The notes: a model not told the origin generated them from the sequence alone. Counted from the first letter of the stretch, positions 53,508 to 61,712 are shown. The stretch is DNA of 64,000 bases from Flavobacterium sp. (GCA_014379405.1 JACMLU010000015.1:30088-94087); one strand, 5' to 3'. Made by a program: numbers and translations.

Positions 53508-53542
53508 GCTTTAATGCTCTGTAAGTTGCAGAGTATTAAAGC
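53508..53542. other. Intergenic hairpin
   Basis: GCTTTAATGCTCTG pairs with CAGAGTATTAAAGC around TAAGTTG. No T tract follows on either strand, so it is not a standard terminator; it lies in the leader of the DJ-1 gene. Confidence 0.6.
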
Positions 53543-53557
53543 AAAAATTTAAATACA

Positions 53558-54316
53558 ATGAAAAATATAATTAAATCATTATTTGTTGGTTTTTTTGCAA
53601 TAGCAAGTCTGGCAACTTATGCGCAAAAAGAACAAAAAACGAAAGTGCTATTTGTTTTAACTTCTCACAACAAATTAGGTGACACAGGAGAAGCAACAGG
53701 TTCATGGATCGAAGAATTTGCGACGCCCTATTATTACTTTTTAGACAAAGGTATCGAAGTCGTTATTGCTACCCCAAAAGGAGGGCAGGCGCCTATTGAC
53801 CCGAAAAGCAATGATCCATCCTTTCAAACCCCGGCAACTAAACGCTTTTATGCTGATAAAAATGCACAAAAAGCATTGGCTACAACTGTGAAAATTACGG
53901 CTGTTAATCAAAAAAGTTTCAAAGCAGTATTCTATCCGGGAGGTCATGGTCCAATGTGGGATTTGGCGACTGACAAAAATTCGATAAAATTGATTCAGGA
54001 TTTTTACCATAATAACAAACCGATTGCTTTTGTTTGTCATGCACCTGCAGCTTTGGTAAATGTTAAAGATAAAGACGGGAAATATCTGATCGACGGAAAA
54101 AAAGTAACGGGTTTTAGTAACACCGAAGAAGAAGCTGTTCAATTAACCAAAGTGGTACCCTTTTTATTAGAAGATCAATTAATAGCGAATGGCGCAAAAT
54201 ATTCTAAAGGTGCTGATTGGAGTTCGTATGTAGTCGAAGATGGTTTATTACTATCGGGTCAAAATCCGCAATCTTCAGAAGAAGTAGCAACTAAACTATT
54301 GTCTAAAATAAATTAA
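53558..54316 (+). CDS. Exported DJ-1/PfpI (Hsp31-like) protein
   Basis: 252 residues with a signal peptide (to LATYAQ). The class I glutamine amidotransferase-like fold carries the nucleophile Cys160 followed by His161 (FVCHAPAAL) and the PGGHGPMWDL segment. Hsp31-type members are glyoxalase III or chaperone-like enzymes that detoxify methylglyoxal; most are cytoplasmic, so export is unusual. It follows the SDR operon by 70 bp with an intervening hairpin. Confidence 0.9.
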   Translation: MKNIIKSLFVGFFAIASLATYAQKEQKTKVLFVLTSHNKLGDTGEATGSWIEEFATPYYYFLDKGIEVVIATPKGGQAPIDPKSNDPSFQTPATKRFYADKNAQKALATTVKITAVNQKSFKAVFYPGGHGPMWDLATDKNSIKLIQDFYHNNKPIAFVCHAPAALVNVKDKDGKYLIDGKKVTGFSNTEEEAVQLTKVVPFLLEDQLIANGAKYSKGADWSSYVVEDGLLLSGQNPQSSEEVATKLLSKIN

Positions 54317-54393
54317 TTGAATCAATTGGAATCTCTGGTAAGTAAGTAATTAGAAAGATATATTGTCGTAATATCAAAATATGATAAAAAGTT

Positions 54394-54476
54394 TTTGCCA
54401 CAGATTTGAAAGATTAAAAAGATTTTTAAGCTGTGCGACGAATCAATCTGTGTTAATCTTTCAAATCTGTGGCAAA
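54394..54476. repeat. Inverted-repeat intergenic element
   Basis: TTTGCCACAGATTTGAAAGA plus TTAA is matched by its reverse complement at 54453-54476, giving 24-bp perfect arms. Elements starting TTTGCCACAGATT are frequent between genes in Flavobacterium (recollection, not checked). Confidence 0.75.
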
Positions 54477-54574
54477 TTAATTTAGTGTTTCACTAAAATA
54501 CGACTTTAAATTTTGACTTTTACTTATAATTATTTCCGGGATATAAATTGAATGCATCATAATTCTATTTAGTG

Positions 54575-54617
54575 ATTTGGTATAGTTTGAAAAACAGCTG
54601 TACCAAATCTTTTTTTA
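54575..54617 (+). terminator. Terminator-like hairpin before the cupin gene
   Basis: ATTTGGTA pairs with TACCAAAT across 18 bases, followed by C and seven T. It lies 19 bp before the next ATG, so it could act as an attenuator as well as end upstream transcription. Confidence 0.6.
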
Positions 54618-54635
54618 TAAAATAAACACATTATT

Positions 54636-55124
54636 ATGAAATCCAATAACTTCTTTCATAGCTTCTTACTGTTATTCCTTTTTATGGTTAATGAAAAGAG
54701 TTTAGCACAAGGCCTACCCCCCAAAGCCTTTAATTTTGTTACACCCGAAAATATAGTTTGGAATTCGTTTCCCGCCTTTCCTGAAAAAGTAAAGCTGGCT
54801 ATTTTAGTGGGAAATCCTGCTAAACCAGAACCTTTTATTATACGAGTAAAGGTGCCAAACGGCGAAAAAATAATGCCTCACGTGCATCCTGAAGACAGGA
54901 TATACACCGTAATATCAGGCATATTTTATATTGGAATTGGAGATAAATATGATGAAACTAAATTACAGGCCTATCCTCCAGGTGCTGTAATAGTATTGCC
55001 GGGAAACATGCCACATTTTCATCTGGCCAAATCGAGTGAGTATGTCACTCAAGTGTATGCCATTGGTCCTCTTGGTATAGACTATCTAGATAAGCATTTT
55101 GATCCCAGATTGAAATCTAAATAA
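54636..55124 (+). CDS. Exported cupin protein
   Basis: 162 residues, signal to EKSLAQ. One cupin barrel: NGEKIMPHVHPEDRIYTVISG (motif 1, two His plus Glu) and PPGAVIVLPGNMPHFHLAK (motif 2). Unrelated in detail to the module cupins at 40394 and 49964. It starts closely after a hairpin and precedes the Crp-type palindrome at 55140. Confidence 0.88.
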   Translation: MKSNNFFHSFLLLFLFMVNEKSLAQGLPPKAFNFVTPENIVWNSFPAFPEKVKLAILVGNPAKPEPFIIRVKVPNGEKIMPHVHPEDRIYTVISGIFYIGIGDKYDETKLQAYPPGAVIVLPGNMPHFHLAKSSEYVTQVYAIGPLGIDYLDKHFDPRLKSK

Positions 55125-55139
55125 TTGTGTTATCACAAA

Positions 55140-55155
55140 TGTGATTTACATCACA
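55140..55155 (+). promoter_or_regulatory. Crp/Fnr-type palindrome upstream of the NTF2-like gene
   Basis: TGTGATTTACATCACA is a full match to TGTGA-N6-TCACA. Its centre is 64 bp before the start at 55212. Confidence 0.75.
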
Positions 55156-55211
55156 TAGGTTCCTCGTTGTTTCTTTTGAAATTTGTATGGTAATTATAAA
55201 TCATAAATAAA

Positions 55212-55694
55212 TTGAAAACACAAAATTTTAAACAGTTAGTACCAAAAATAATCTTAGCAACCGTTTTTATGCTCTATAATTTTCAGAGTATGAAAGCACA
55301 AAATAGCAACACAATGAAAAATCAAAATTCAGACACAGAAACCATTACAAAAGTAATGGAAGACAATTATTTTAAAGGAATCTATGTAGGCGATGTCGAT
55401 TTGCTAGGCAATGCTTTTCATCCTGAAACATTACTTTTTGGAGATATCAAAGGTGTTCCTTATGCCAAAACATTGGAACAATATTTATATGGTGTTAAAA
55501 ATCGTCAAAGTCCTAAGGATTCTGGTAAGCCATTTAAAGGAGAAATTTTATCTTTACATATCGTAAACTCTATTGCGGTAGTCGAAGCTAGGGTGAGAAT
55601 GTATGATTTCATTTATTATGATATACTTTCGTTCCATAAGATAAACGGTCAATGGGTTATCGTCAATAAAATGCTCACTGACACTAACCAATAA
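55212..55694 (+). CDS. Exported lumazine-binding-like NTF2 protein (TTG start)
   Basis: 160 residues. The only start that gives a complete signal peptide is a TTG at 55212 (MKTQNFKQLVPKIILATVFM, cleavage near KAQNS); the next ATGs are inside or after the signal. The 64-bp distance to the Crp-type site also favours TTG. The NTF2-like domain (TITKVMEDNYFKGIYVGDVDL, AFHPETLLFGDIKG, ILSFHKINGQWVIVNKML) matches the putative lumazine-binding family. The nitronate monooxygenase starts 10 bp downstream, so they are co-transcribed. Confidence 0.8.
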   Translation: MKTQNFKQLVPKIILATVFMLYNFQSMKAQNSNTMKNQNSDTETITKVMEDNYFKGIYVGDVDLLGNAFHPETLLFGDIKGVPYAKTLEQYLYGVKNRQSPKDSGKPFKGEILSLHIVNSIAVVEARVRMYDFIYYDILSFHKINGQWVIVNKMLTDTNQ

Positions 55695-55704
55695 ATGATA
55701 AATT

Positions 55705-56790
55705 ATGTGGTATCATACAAAAGCAACAGAATTATTGGGAATTCAATACCCAATATTGCAGGGTCCATTTGGAGGTAATCTCTCATCAGTTGAATTGGTG
55801 GCTACAGTGTCCAATTACGGGGGACTTGGGGGCTATGGGGCATATACCTTAAGTCCTCAAGAAATTGTTGATGTCAATAACCAAATTAAGATGGCTACTG
55901 ACAAACCTTATAATATCAACCTTTGGGTATCGGATACTGATGCCCCAGAGAATGGTATAACAGATACACAATTTGAAGAAACAAAAAAAGTATTCCAGCC
56001 TTATTTTGATGAGGTTGGAATACCTTTTCCGGAAAAGCCTCTACCTTTTCAATCGAGGTTTGAAAATCAAATGGAAGTGATATTGGACATCCGTCCAAAA
56101 GTATTTAGTTTTATGTTTGGTGTGCCATCAGTATCTATTTTGGAAGAATGCCGAAAAAGAGGAATCATAACAATAGGAGCAGCGACAACTTTAGATGAAG
56201 CCCTATTTATAGAAGCCGCTGGAGTAGATATGATTATTGCTTCGGGTTTTGAAGCCGGTGGACATCGTCCTTCATTTTTGGCAAAAGCAGAATCTTCGAC
56301 CACAGGTTCTTTTGTATTGTTGCAATTAATCAAAGAAAAAGTAAAAGTGCCAGTTATCGCTGCTGGAGGAATTGCTAACGGTAGTGGAGTTGCCGCTGCC
56401 TTGGCTTTGGGAGCTAGTGCCGCACAAGTAGGCACCGCCTTTTTAGCCACAGAGGAGTCAAATGCTTTGCCCATTCACAAAAAGATGTTGTTTTCTGATG
56501 CAGCTAAATATACTACACTATCACGAGCTTATACTGGAAGGCTGGGGCGTGGTATTACCAGTAAAATTGCTCAAGAAATGGTAGGGCGTGAAAACCTGAA
56601 TTTGCCTTTCCCGTTACAAACAACCTTTATGTCATCGCTAAGAAAAGCTGCCCTTGAACAGGAAAAATGGGATATGATATTGTTTTGGGGTGGGCAAATA
56701 GCACCAATCCTTAAACACACCAAAACCGCAACATTGATGCAATCTTTAATTGAAGAAACAACCGCTTATTTTGATAATTTGAAAGAGTAA
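55705..56790 (+). CDS. Nitronate monooxygenase (NMO/2-nitropropane dioxygenase family)
   Basis: 361 residues, TIM barrel with FMN. YPILQGPFGGNLSSVELVATVSNYGGLGGYGA, then SGFEAGGHRPSF (catalytic His in GGHR), VPVIAAGGIANGSGVAAALALGASAAQVGTAFLA are diagnostic of class I NMO. Oxidises alkyl nitronates, including the toxin propionate 3-nitronate, to carbonyl compounds and nitrite. Cytoplasmic. It is 10 bp after the NTF2-like gene and under the same Crp-type site. Confidence 0.94.
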   Translation: MWYHTKATELLGIQYPILQGPFGGNLSSVELVATVSNYGGLGGYGAYTLSPQEIVDVNNQIKMATDKPYNINLWVSDTDAPENGITDTQFEETKKVFQPYFDEVGIPFPEKPLPFQSRFENQMEVILDIRPKVFSFMFGVPSVSILEECRKRGIITIGAATTLDEALFIEAAGVDMIIASGFEAGGHRPSFLAKAESSTTGSFVLLQLIKEKVKVPVIAAGGIANGSGVAAALALGASAAQVGTAFLATEESNALPIHKKMLFSDAAKYTTLSRAYTGRLGRGITSKIAQEMVGRENLNLPFPLQTTFMSSLRKAALEQEKWDMILFWGGQIAPILKHTKTATLMQSLIEETTAYFDNLKE

Positions 56791-56830
56791 GTTTATGTAA
56801 ATAAACAACAACAAAAAGCCTAATCATTCT

Positions 56831-56855
56831 AGACTGAACCCAAAAAGTTAGATAA
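56831..56855 (+). repeat. Solitary IS3-type terminal repeat
   Basis: AGACTGAACCCAAAAAGTTA resembles the left end of the IS3-type element at 63861 (GGACTGCCCCCAAAAAGTTA). No transposase follows; the next 120 bp instead read as the tail of a membrane protein (SGLVIFAVIIDNFGLFKVPA). Confidence 0.6.
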
Positions 56856-56974
56856 ATTTATAATTTATTTTGATAATAATGAGCTCGATATTGTATCGGG
56901 ACTGGTTATTTTTGCAGTAATCATAGATAATTTTGGACTGTTTAAAGTACCCGCATTATTTATTAAAAAAATAA

Positions 56975-57006
56975 TAAACCGAAAGTAAATTTACTTTCGG
57001 TTTACA
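56975..57006. terminator. Bidirectional terminator
   Basis: AACCGAAAGTAAA pairs with TTTACTTTCGGTT with no real loop. It separates the rightward NMO operon from the leftward DUF2024 gene. Confidence 0.85.
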
Positions 57007-57033
57007 AAGTTAGTAACGAACTTATTTAGATGC

Positions 57034-57297
57034 TTAATTGCAATTTTCTATTTCGATAATGGCAAAGCCATTTTTGAGAATTTGTTGCTCAGTTGCTTCT
57101 GGCGCTTTGTCGATATGACAAAAAGTACACTCTTTAGAAGTTAACTCTTGTCCTTCCTGATTTACGCTTTTTAGATACGTTTTACCATGATCAAAAATTA
57201 TTTGTTCGTCTTTTAGATTTTCATCTACTAAAATGTCAAAGTGCATCACTTTTCCATCTTTACGGGTTACGTATGTATCCCAAACTGCTATTTTCAT
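57034..57297 (-). CDS. DUF2024 family protein
   Basis: The start at 57297 (MKIAVWDTYVTRKDGKVMHF) fits the family; 15 codons upstream are open. 87 residues with the KECTFCHIDKAPEATEQQIL motif, whose CxxCH could hold a metal or react with thiols. Function unknown. It lies 47 bp downstream of the epoxide-hydrolase-like gene on the same strand and may share its transcript and hence its LytTR-type control. Confidence 0.85.
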   Translation of the reverse strand: MKIAVWDTYVTRKDGKVMHFDILVDENLKDEQIIFDHGKTYLKSVNQEGQELTSKECTFCHIDKAPEATEQQILKNGFAIIEIENCN

Positions 57298-57344
57298 ATT
57301 TATAAAAATTAAATTTACTTTTTTTTGTATTCGTTTTAACAATG

Positions 57345-58373
57345 TTATTGTTTAGTAAAACCATCAGCTTCAATGATTGCTTCAGCAAATGCTTTGGGAT
57401 CTTCCTGTGGTACATCGTGCCCAATTCCGTTAAGAATGTGATGAGCATATTTTCCTGTAAATTTTGTAGCATATGCTTTTCCATTGGCATTAGGTCCATC
57501 AAAATCGCTGCCTATTGTTACAGCTGGAATAGTAATATTAGGACGTGCATCAAGACGTTTTTCTAATTCGTCATATTTTTTTTCACCATCAGCTAATTTG
57601 AGTCTCCATCTGTAATTATGTATAACAATCGCTACATGATCTGGATTATTGAATGATGTGGCGGTCTTTTCATAAGCCGCATTGTCAAAAATCCATTTGG
57701 GTGAAGCTAGTTTCCAAATAAGTTTGTTGAATTCGTAACGATTTTTTTCATAACCCATTTGACCACGATCTGTAGAAAAATAATATTGATACCACCAAGC
57801 GTGTTCTGCTATTGGTGTTAGGGGTAGTTGGTTGGCAGTAAGATTTACTACAATGTAACCACTAACCGATACAATTGCTTTGCAACGTTCGGGCCAAAGT
57901 GCTCCCATAATTATTGCAGTTCGGGCACCCCAATCGAAACCACCAACTACAGCTTTGTCAATTTTTAATGCATCCATAAATGCAATCATATCTGCTGCAA
58001 TTGCTGATTGTTGTCCGTTTCTTGGTGTGTCTCCTGACAGAAAACGTGTTGTTCCAAATCCTCTCAGATAAGGAATATATACGTGATAACCTTTGGCTAC
58101 TAAAATGGGAGTAACTTTATCAAAACTATGAATATCGTATGGCCAACCGTGAATTAGCAATATTGGTGTGCCAGTTGCTGGACCTGCTTCAACATAACCT
58201 ATATCGAGAACACCGGCTTTAACTTGTTTGATATTTCCAAAAGAGGATTGAAGTACTTCATTGGAAATAGGTAATTTTGACTGAGCATTCATTTCAATAC
58301 TAATCATCATCATTATGCTAAAGAAAAATAATGAAGCTAGCTTTGAAAATTGCGTTTTATTTATTGTGAACAT
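57345..58373 (-). CDS. Exported epoxide-hydrolase-like alpha/beta hydrolase
   Basis: 342 residues with a signal peptide (to IEMNAQ). HGWPYD oxyanion motif (75-80), Asp147 nucleophile in GGFDWGA, and a catalytic His in GIGHDVPQEDP near the C-terminus place it with Asp-nucleophile epoxide hydrolases or dehalogenases. Unlike the three EHN-type copies it has no EHN domain. A TACCTTTG -7 box (58417-58424) lies 44 bp upstream and is preceded by two 21-bp-spaced direct repeats (58457-58492), so it is probably a target of the LytTR regulator at 63024. Confidence 0.92.
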   Translation of the reverse strand: MFTINKTQFSKLASLFFFSIMMMISIEMNAQSKLPISNEVLQSSFGNIKQVKAGVLDIGYVEAGPATGTPILLIHGWPYDIHSFDKVTPILVAKGYHVYIPYLRGFGTTRFLSGDTPRNGQQSAIAADMIAFMDALKIDKAVVGGFDWGARTAIIMGALWPERCKAIVSVSGYIVVNLTANQLPLTPIAEHAWWYQYYFSTDRGQMGYEKNRYEFNKLIWKLASPKWIFDNAAYEKTATSFNNPDHVAIVIHNYRWRLKLADGEKKYDELEKRLDARPNITIPAVTIGSDFDGPNANGKAYATKFTGKYAHHILNGIGHDVPQEDPKAFAEAIIEADGFTKQ

Positions 58374-58416
58374 ATTTTTTTAATTTTAATAATTTGATTA
58401 TTATAAATTTCTGACA

Positions 58417-58492
58417 CAAAGGTATATTGCGTGTGCAAGCGGTACAATGAGAATATGGGTTAAGCAGACGAAGTTGGTGGTCAAACAGACAA
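58417..58492 (-). promoter_or_regulatory. Promoter with LytTR-type direct repeats
   Basis: On the minus strand: TTGTCTGTTTGACCA (58478-58492) and TCGTCTGCTTAACCC (58457-58471), exactly 21 bp apart, followed by a -7 box TACCTTTG (58417-58424). Two half-sites two helical turns apart just upstream of a promoter is the classic LytTR activator layout. Related repeats occur at 61851 and 61872. Confidence 0.7.
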
Positions 58493-58779
58493 TTTCTAAC
58501 TTGAAATGTTTTGGGTTAGAAAAATTATAATTGGGTAGATAGAATTAGTATTGTACAAGGAGAATCGGATTTGAAAGCGTAAAGATTTTTTTTAAATCCA
58601 AAAGAGATTATTTTTTATTCCACAAACCAGTTTACTTGCAACAAATCTGATTTTTTCAAAGCTTAGATTTCTCCCTATATCTTCCGTTGGTAATTTGGAA
58701 ATCGAAAAAAGGCATAATTTTATCCTTTGGAATATAATGTTCAATAATCATATTAGCCTATAGATGTTTTTACGTAAAG

Positions 58780-59024
58780 TTATGTGACCAATAATTGGAG
58801 TTGTATGGCAAATTTTTAGATTTAGAATAGCTACCAATAAATCGGACATTAGCATCAAGATTACTTCTTTTGTACTCAAAACTTTCTGTTGCTATTTGAG
58901 AAGCAAATCAGTTGAGGTATATTCCATCTAAATAGTTTGCGAGTTGTTTTAATGGATTAAAATGTACTGCTTCTAGTGTAATTGCAAATAAAATTTTCTT
59001 ATTTTTCACTAATTGAAGTGCCAT
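58780..59024 (-). pseudogene. Glycosyltransferase-like fragment (MGT type, tentative)
   Basis: From an ATG at 59024 the frame reads MALQLVKNKKILFAITLEAV, HFNPLKQLANYLDGIYLN, a stop, then FASQIATESFEYKRSNLDANVRFIG. The second part resembles the FEYPRSDLPxNVRFVGP segment of macrolide-type glycosyltransferases. The in-frame stop and lack of the donor-binding domain show it is a relic. The rest of 58493-59133 shows nothing else. Confidence 0.35.
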
Positions 59025-59133
59025 GATTTATTTTCTATAATTTCAATGCTTCTATAATGAATTACTTCAATCTAAACGGCATACGATTAGTTAATGGAGT
59101 TAGTTCGCGAATTGTATTAAATAATTGGCTTAA

Positions 59134-59343
59134 TTATTTAATTTTTCTATCAATGATTCTCTGAATGCTGGGTCCAATAATTAATATGGCAGGTATTACA
59201 ATGATATAGGCCATTGCCCAAGATTTTGCCCATATTTTAAAAAAATTATCTTTAAAACCAATGTTGATAGAGATTAGACTAAAAGAAATTATACCAGTTG
59301 TAATTATACCCATAATGAGAGCAAATGCTATTTTCTTTTTCAT
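59134..59343 (-). CDS. DUF2798 small membrane protein
   Basis: 69 residues from 59343 (MKKKIAFALIMGIITTGIIS). Two transmembrane helices (AFALIMGIITTGIISFSLI and WAMAYIIVIPAILIIGPSI) with a conserved KIWAKSWAMAY linker and a C-terminal IQRIIDRKIK. Function unknown. It is an intact relative of the frameshifted gene at 42003. It ends a minus-strand run of LolA-like protein and SDR. Confidence 0.88.
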   Translation of the reverse strand: MKKKIAFALIMGIITTGIISFSLISINIGFKDNFFKIWAKSWAMAYIIVIPAILIIGPSIQRIIDRKIK

Positions 59344-59418
59344 GGTTATTTGTTTTATTAAAAGCACCATATTTTGCTTATGGTGCTTTATTATTTATTT
59401 ACTTTATTTTAAAATTTT

Positions 59419-60165
59419 CTATTTCACAATGATTTCACGAAGGTCAATAGATACTAGTAAAGGCTCTGGAAATAGAGGCGTATTATCTTCTTGTCTTATG
59501 TAAACATTTCTTTTAGTTGCTATCATAATTCCTTGTACTTCAATATAATCTGACAAGTAATGTGCAGCAGTTGCTCCGCCAGCAATGTCAACATTGTAAT
59601 CATGTCTTTTAATAAGGCCATCTTTGTCAATATAAAAAGTTTGAACCGCAGAATGTGTTGCAACGTGTTCAGGAAAAGTTACCTCAAGTCTTCGGAATAC
59701 TTCCCCGTTTTCTTCCCAAGGATCCAATTCTTTTACTTTGTAACCCTCATCTGCAAAATTAAAGGGAGCATTAAAGTAAGTCCACATTGCATATCCTGTA
59801 AAATAAGCAAGTTGTAGAGGTGACCAAGGCGTTTCTGTAGTGTAACCAGCAAATGAGTCACGAGGATTTGACAGTTCTTCAACAATCTCATGATTACTAT
59901 TTACAATTGCTACATGATTTGCAGTAAAAGCAGTGTGCCAGTCTTTGTTTAGAAAAGGTTGGTGTGAAGTAGCTTGTTTGTTTATATTTGAAGTAACATA
60001 AATATCATCTACTGATCCAGGATGTCCTACCATTGACCATAAAATTCCATCGCAAATAAGTCTTGCTGATATGGTTTCGTATTTTTTGAAATTTTTCATG
60101 CCACCGTGAGCATTAATTGTGAATTCTAATAAATTGTTCATTTCTTGTTTTTTAATTGTTTCCAT
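59419..60165 (-). CDS. LolA-like/hypothetical protein of the SDR operon
   Basis: 248 residues, no evident signal peptide. A half-barrel LolA/LppX-like region is suggested by FTINAHGGMKNFKKYETISARL at the start, and YIDKDGLIKRHDYNVDIAGG near the end, with a long central insert (TPWSPLQLAYFTGYAMWTYF). I cannot give a specific function; a lipid- or quinone-binding role fits the fold. It starts 24 bp after the SDR on the same strand, so SDR, this gene and probably DUF2798 form an operon under TetR. Confidence 0.7.
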   Translation of the reverse strand: METIKKQEMNNLLEFTINAHGGMKNFKKYETISARLICDGILWSMVGHPGSVDDIYVTSNINKQATSHQPFLNKDWHTAFTANHVAIVNSNHEIVEELSNPRDSFAGYTTETPWSPLQLAYFTGYAMWTYFNAPFNFADEGYKVKELDPWEENGEVFRRLEVTFPEHVATHSAVQTFYIDKDGLIKRHDYNVDIAGGATAAHYLSDYIEVQGIMIATKRNVYIRQEDNTPLFPEPLLVSIDLREIIVK

Positions 60166-60189
60166 TTTTTTTGATTTTAAAGTTTTTAA

Positions 60190-61005
60190 TTAATTCCCGT
60201 GTGCTTTTTCAGATACTTCTGCCCATTCTTCCCATAATGCAATGCGTTGTCCATAATGATGTTTTACCGCTGGTAATCCAACTTTTCCTAGAAACAAACG
60301 CAGTGGTGGATTGGTTGAGTCGACTAATTTTAATAGCGCTTCTGCAGTTGCTTCAACTATTCCAAAAGAACCTTTTGAATCACTTTCTGAGTATGATTTT
60401 TTAAACGCATCATAAGCAGGGATATTGTTTGAATTAAAGTCACCTTTCCAAATATCGGAATCGTAACCATTTGGTTCTAACAATGTTACGTTTATTCCAA
60501 ACTCTTTCACTTCTGATGCTAAGGTCTCGCTCAAACCTTCAATTGCAAACTTGGAAGCGTTGTAAATACTTTGAAAAGGCAACGTAATTATTCCTAAGAT
60601 GCTTGAGGTTTGAATGATATGTCCGCTTTTTTGTTGTCTCATAATTGGCAAAACTGCTTGAGTCATCCATAATGCGCCAAAAAAGTTGGTATCAAATTGG
60701 TTTCTTGCTTCTTGTTCACTTGCCTCTTCCACAGCTCCAAATAGTGAATAACCTGCATTGTTGATTAACACATCTATTTTTCCAAAATGTTGATGTACTT
60801 TTTTTACTGCTGCAAATGCTGCATCACGATTATTTACATCTAATGAAAAAGTTAATAAAGAATCACCATACTTTGATGCTAAATCATTAAGTGGTCCTAC
60901 ATTTCTAGCTGATGCAGCCACTTGATAACCTTGTTGTAAAAAGGCTTCTGTCCAGACTCTTCCAAAACCTTTTGAAGCACCTGTAATTAAAATTGTTTTT
61001 GACAT
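60190..61005 (-). CDS. Short-chain dehydrogenase/reductase under TetR control
   Basis: 271 residues. TGASKGFGRVWTEAFLQQGY (NADP-binding), NNAGYSLFGAVEE, SSILGIITLP and YNASKFAIEGLSE (Tyr and Lys of YxxxK) mark a classical SDR of the type often annotated as oxidoreductase. The natural substrate is unknown. A 16-bp TetR-type palindrome lies 42 bp upstream and matches the one in front of the adjacent TetR gene, which is encoded 75 bp upstream on the same strand. Confidence 0.93.
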   Translation of the reverse strand: MSKTILITGASKGFGRVWTEAFLQQGYQVAASARNVGPLNDLASKYGDSLLTFSLDVNNRDAAFAAVKKVHQHFGKIDVLINNAGYSLFGAVEEASEQEARNQFDTNFFGALWMTQAVLPIMRQQKSGHIIQTSSILGIITLPFQSIYNASKFAIEGLSETLASEVKEFGINVTLLEPNGYDSDIWKGDFNSNNIPAYDAFKKSYSESDSKGSFGIVEATAEALLKLVDSTNPPLRLFLGKVGLPAVKHHYGQRIALWEEWAEVSEKAHGN

Positions 61006-61046
61006 TGTTTTTGTTTTTAAATTATTATTTGAATTATTTTATATAA

Positions 61047-61062
61047 ATGACCTTTCGGTCAT
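61047..61062 (-). promoter_or_regulatory. TetR-type operator upstream of the SDR
   Basis: Read on the minus strand ATGACCGAAAGGTCAT; 14 of 16 bases match the site at 61694-61709 (ATGACCGATTGGTCAT on the plus strand). Confidence 0.75.
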
Positions 61063-61080
61063 ATTTTTGATAAAAAAAAA

Positions 61081-61668
61081 CTACAGTATTTGTACTGCAA
61101 TCATTTTTTTTAGATTTACATTAATCACTTTCATCTTGTCATTACTGCCGGCTACTCTACAAATCAGAATTCCTCCTTCAACCATAGCAAACATCATAGT
61201 GGCAAAATCATCAGGATTCCAATCGGGTTTGAACTCACCATTATCAATACCTACTTTGATAATGTCTGACAGAAACTTTTGACTTTTGATTACCATTTTA
61301 TTTACTTTATTTTTAATCAATTCATTGGTGTCATCGGCTTCGGTTCCAAAATTAATCATCGGGCATCCTCCCGTAACAGCCGGTTGAGTCGGATCAATAA
61401 AAAAATCCAAATAGGCATATAACTTATCTTTGGCTGTTTTGAAATTGCTTAAATTGTTAAACAATTGGGTTGACAACTTTTCCATATTGTAATCAACGGC
61501 ACTTTCGGCCAAAATATCTTTGTTTTCAAAGTGAACATACAGACTTCCTTTGGAAAGTTTTGTGGCTTCCATAATATCGCTCATGGCTGTTCCAACTATT
61601 CCTTTTGTATTAAAAAGTGGTGCTGCTTTTTCTATTATAAATCGTTTTGTTTCTTCTCCTTTTGACAT
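61081..61668 (-). CDS. TetR/AcrR family repressor
   Basis: The start at 61668 (MSKGEETKRFIIEKAAPLFN) is preferred; the frame is open seven codons further. 195 residues. HTH: KGIVGTAMSDIMEATKLSKGSLYVHFENKDIL. The C-terminal domain with GGCPMINFGTEADDTN fits the TetR group that controls SDRs and other detoxification enzymes. Its own promoter carries a palindrome overlapping the -7 box (61687-61712) and the SDR carries a second, so it likely represses both itself and the SDR operon. Confidence 0.92.
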   Translation of the reverse strand: MSKGEETKRFIIEKAAPLFNTKGIVGTAMSDIMEATKLSKGSLYVHFENKDILAESAVDYNMEKLSTQLFNNLSNFKTAKDKLYAYLDFFIDPTQPAVTGGCPMINFGTEADDTNELIKNKVNKMVIKSQKFLSDIIKVGIDNGEFKPDWNPDDFATMMFAMVEGGILICRVAGSNDKMKVINVNLKKMIAVQIL

Positions 61669-61686
61669 TAGAATAAAATTATGATG

Positions 61687-61712
61687 CAAATATATGACCG
61701 ATTGGTCATATA
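61687..61712 (-). promoter_or_regulatory. Operator and -7 box of the TetR gene
   Basis: TATATGACC GATT GGTCATATA (61691-61712) has 9-bp perfect arms. On the minus strand the end of the right arm runs into TATATTTG (61687-61694), a TAnnTTTG box 19 bp before the start at 61668. The repressor would cover the promoter. Confidence 0.8.

Noticed and set aside
53741..54142. 133-codon open frame opposite the DJ-1 gene
   Set aside because: It is fully antisense to a clear gene and has no recognisable domain.
54394..54476. CRISPR-like or riboswitch structure
   Set aside because: A single inverted repeat with no repeat-spacer pattern and no conserved aptamer features; it is better explained as a dispersed intergenic repeat.
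56067..56474. 135-codon open frame opposite the nitronate monooxygenase
   Set aside because: Antisense shadow of a well-supported gene with low-complexity Ala/Pro/Thr composition.
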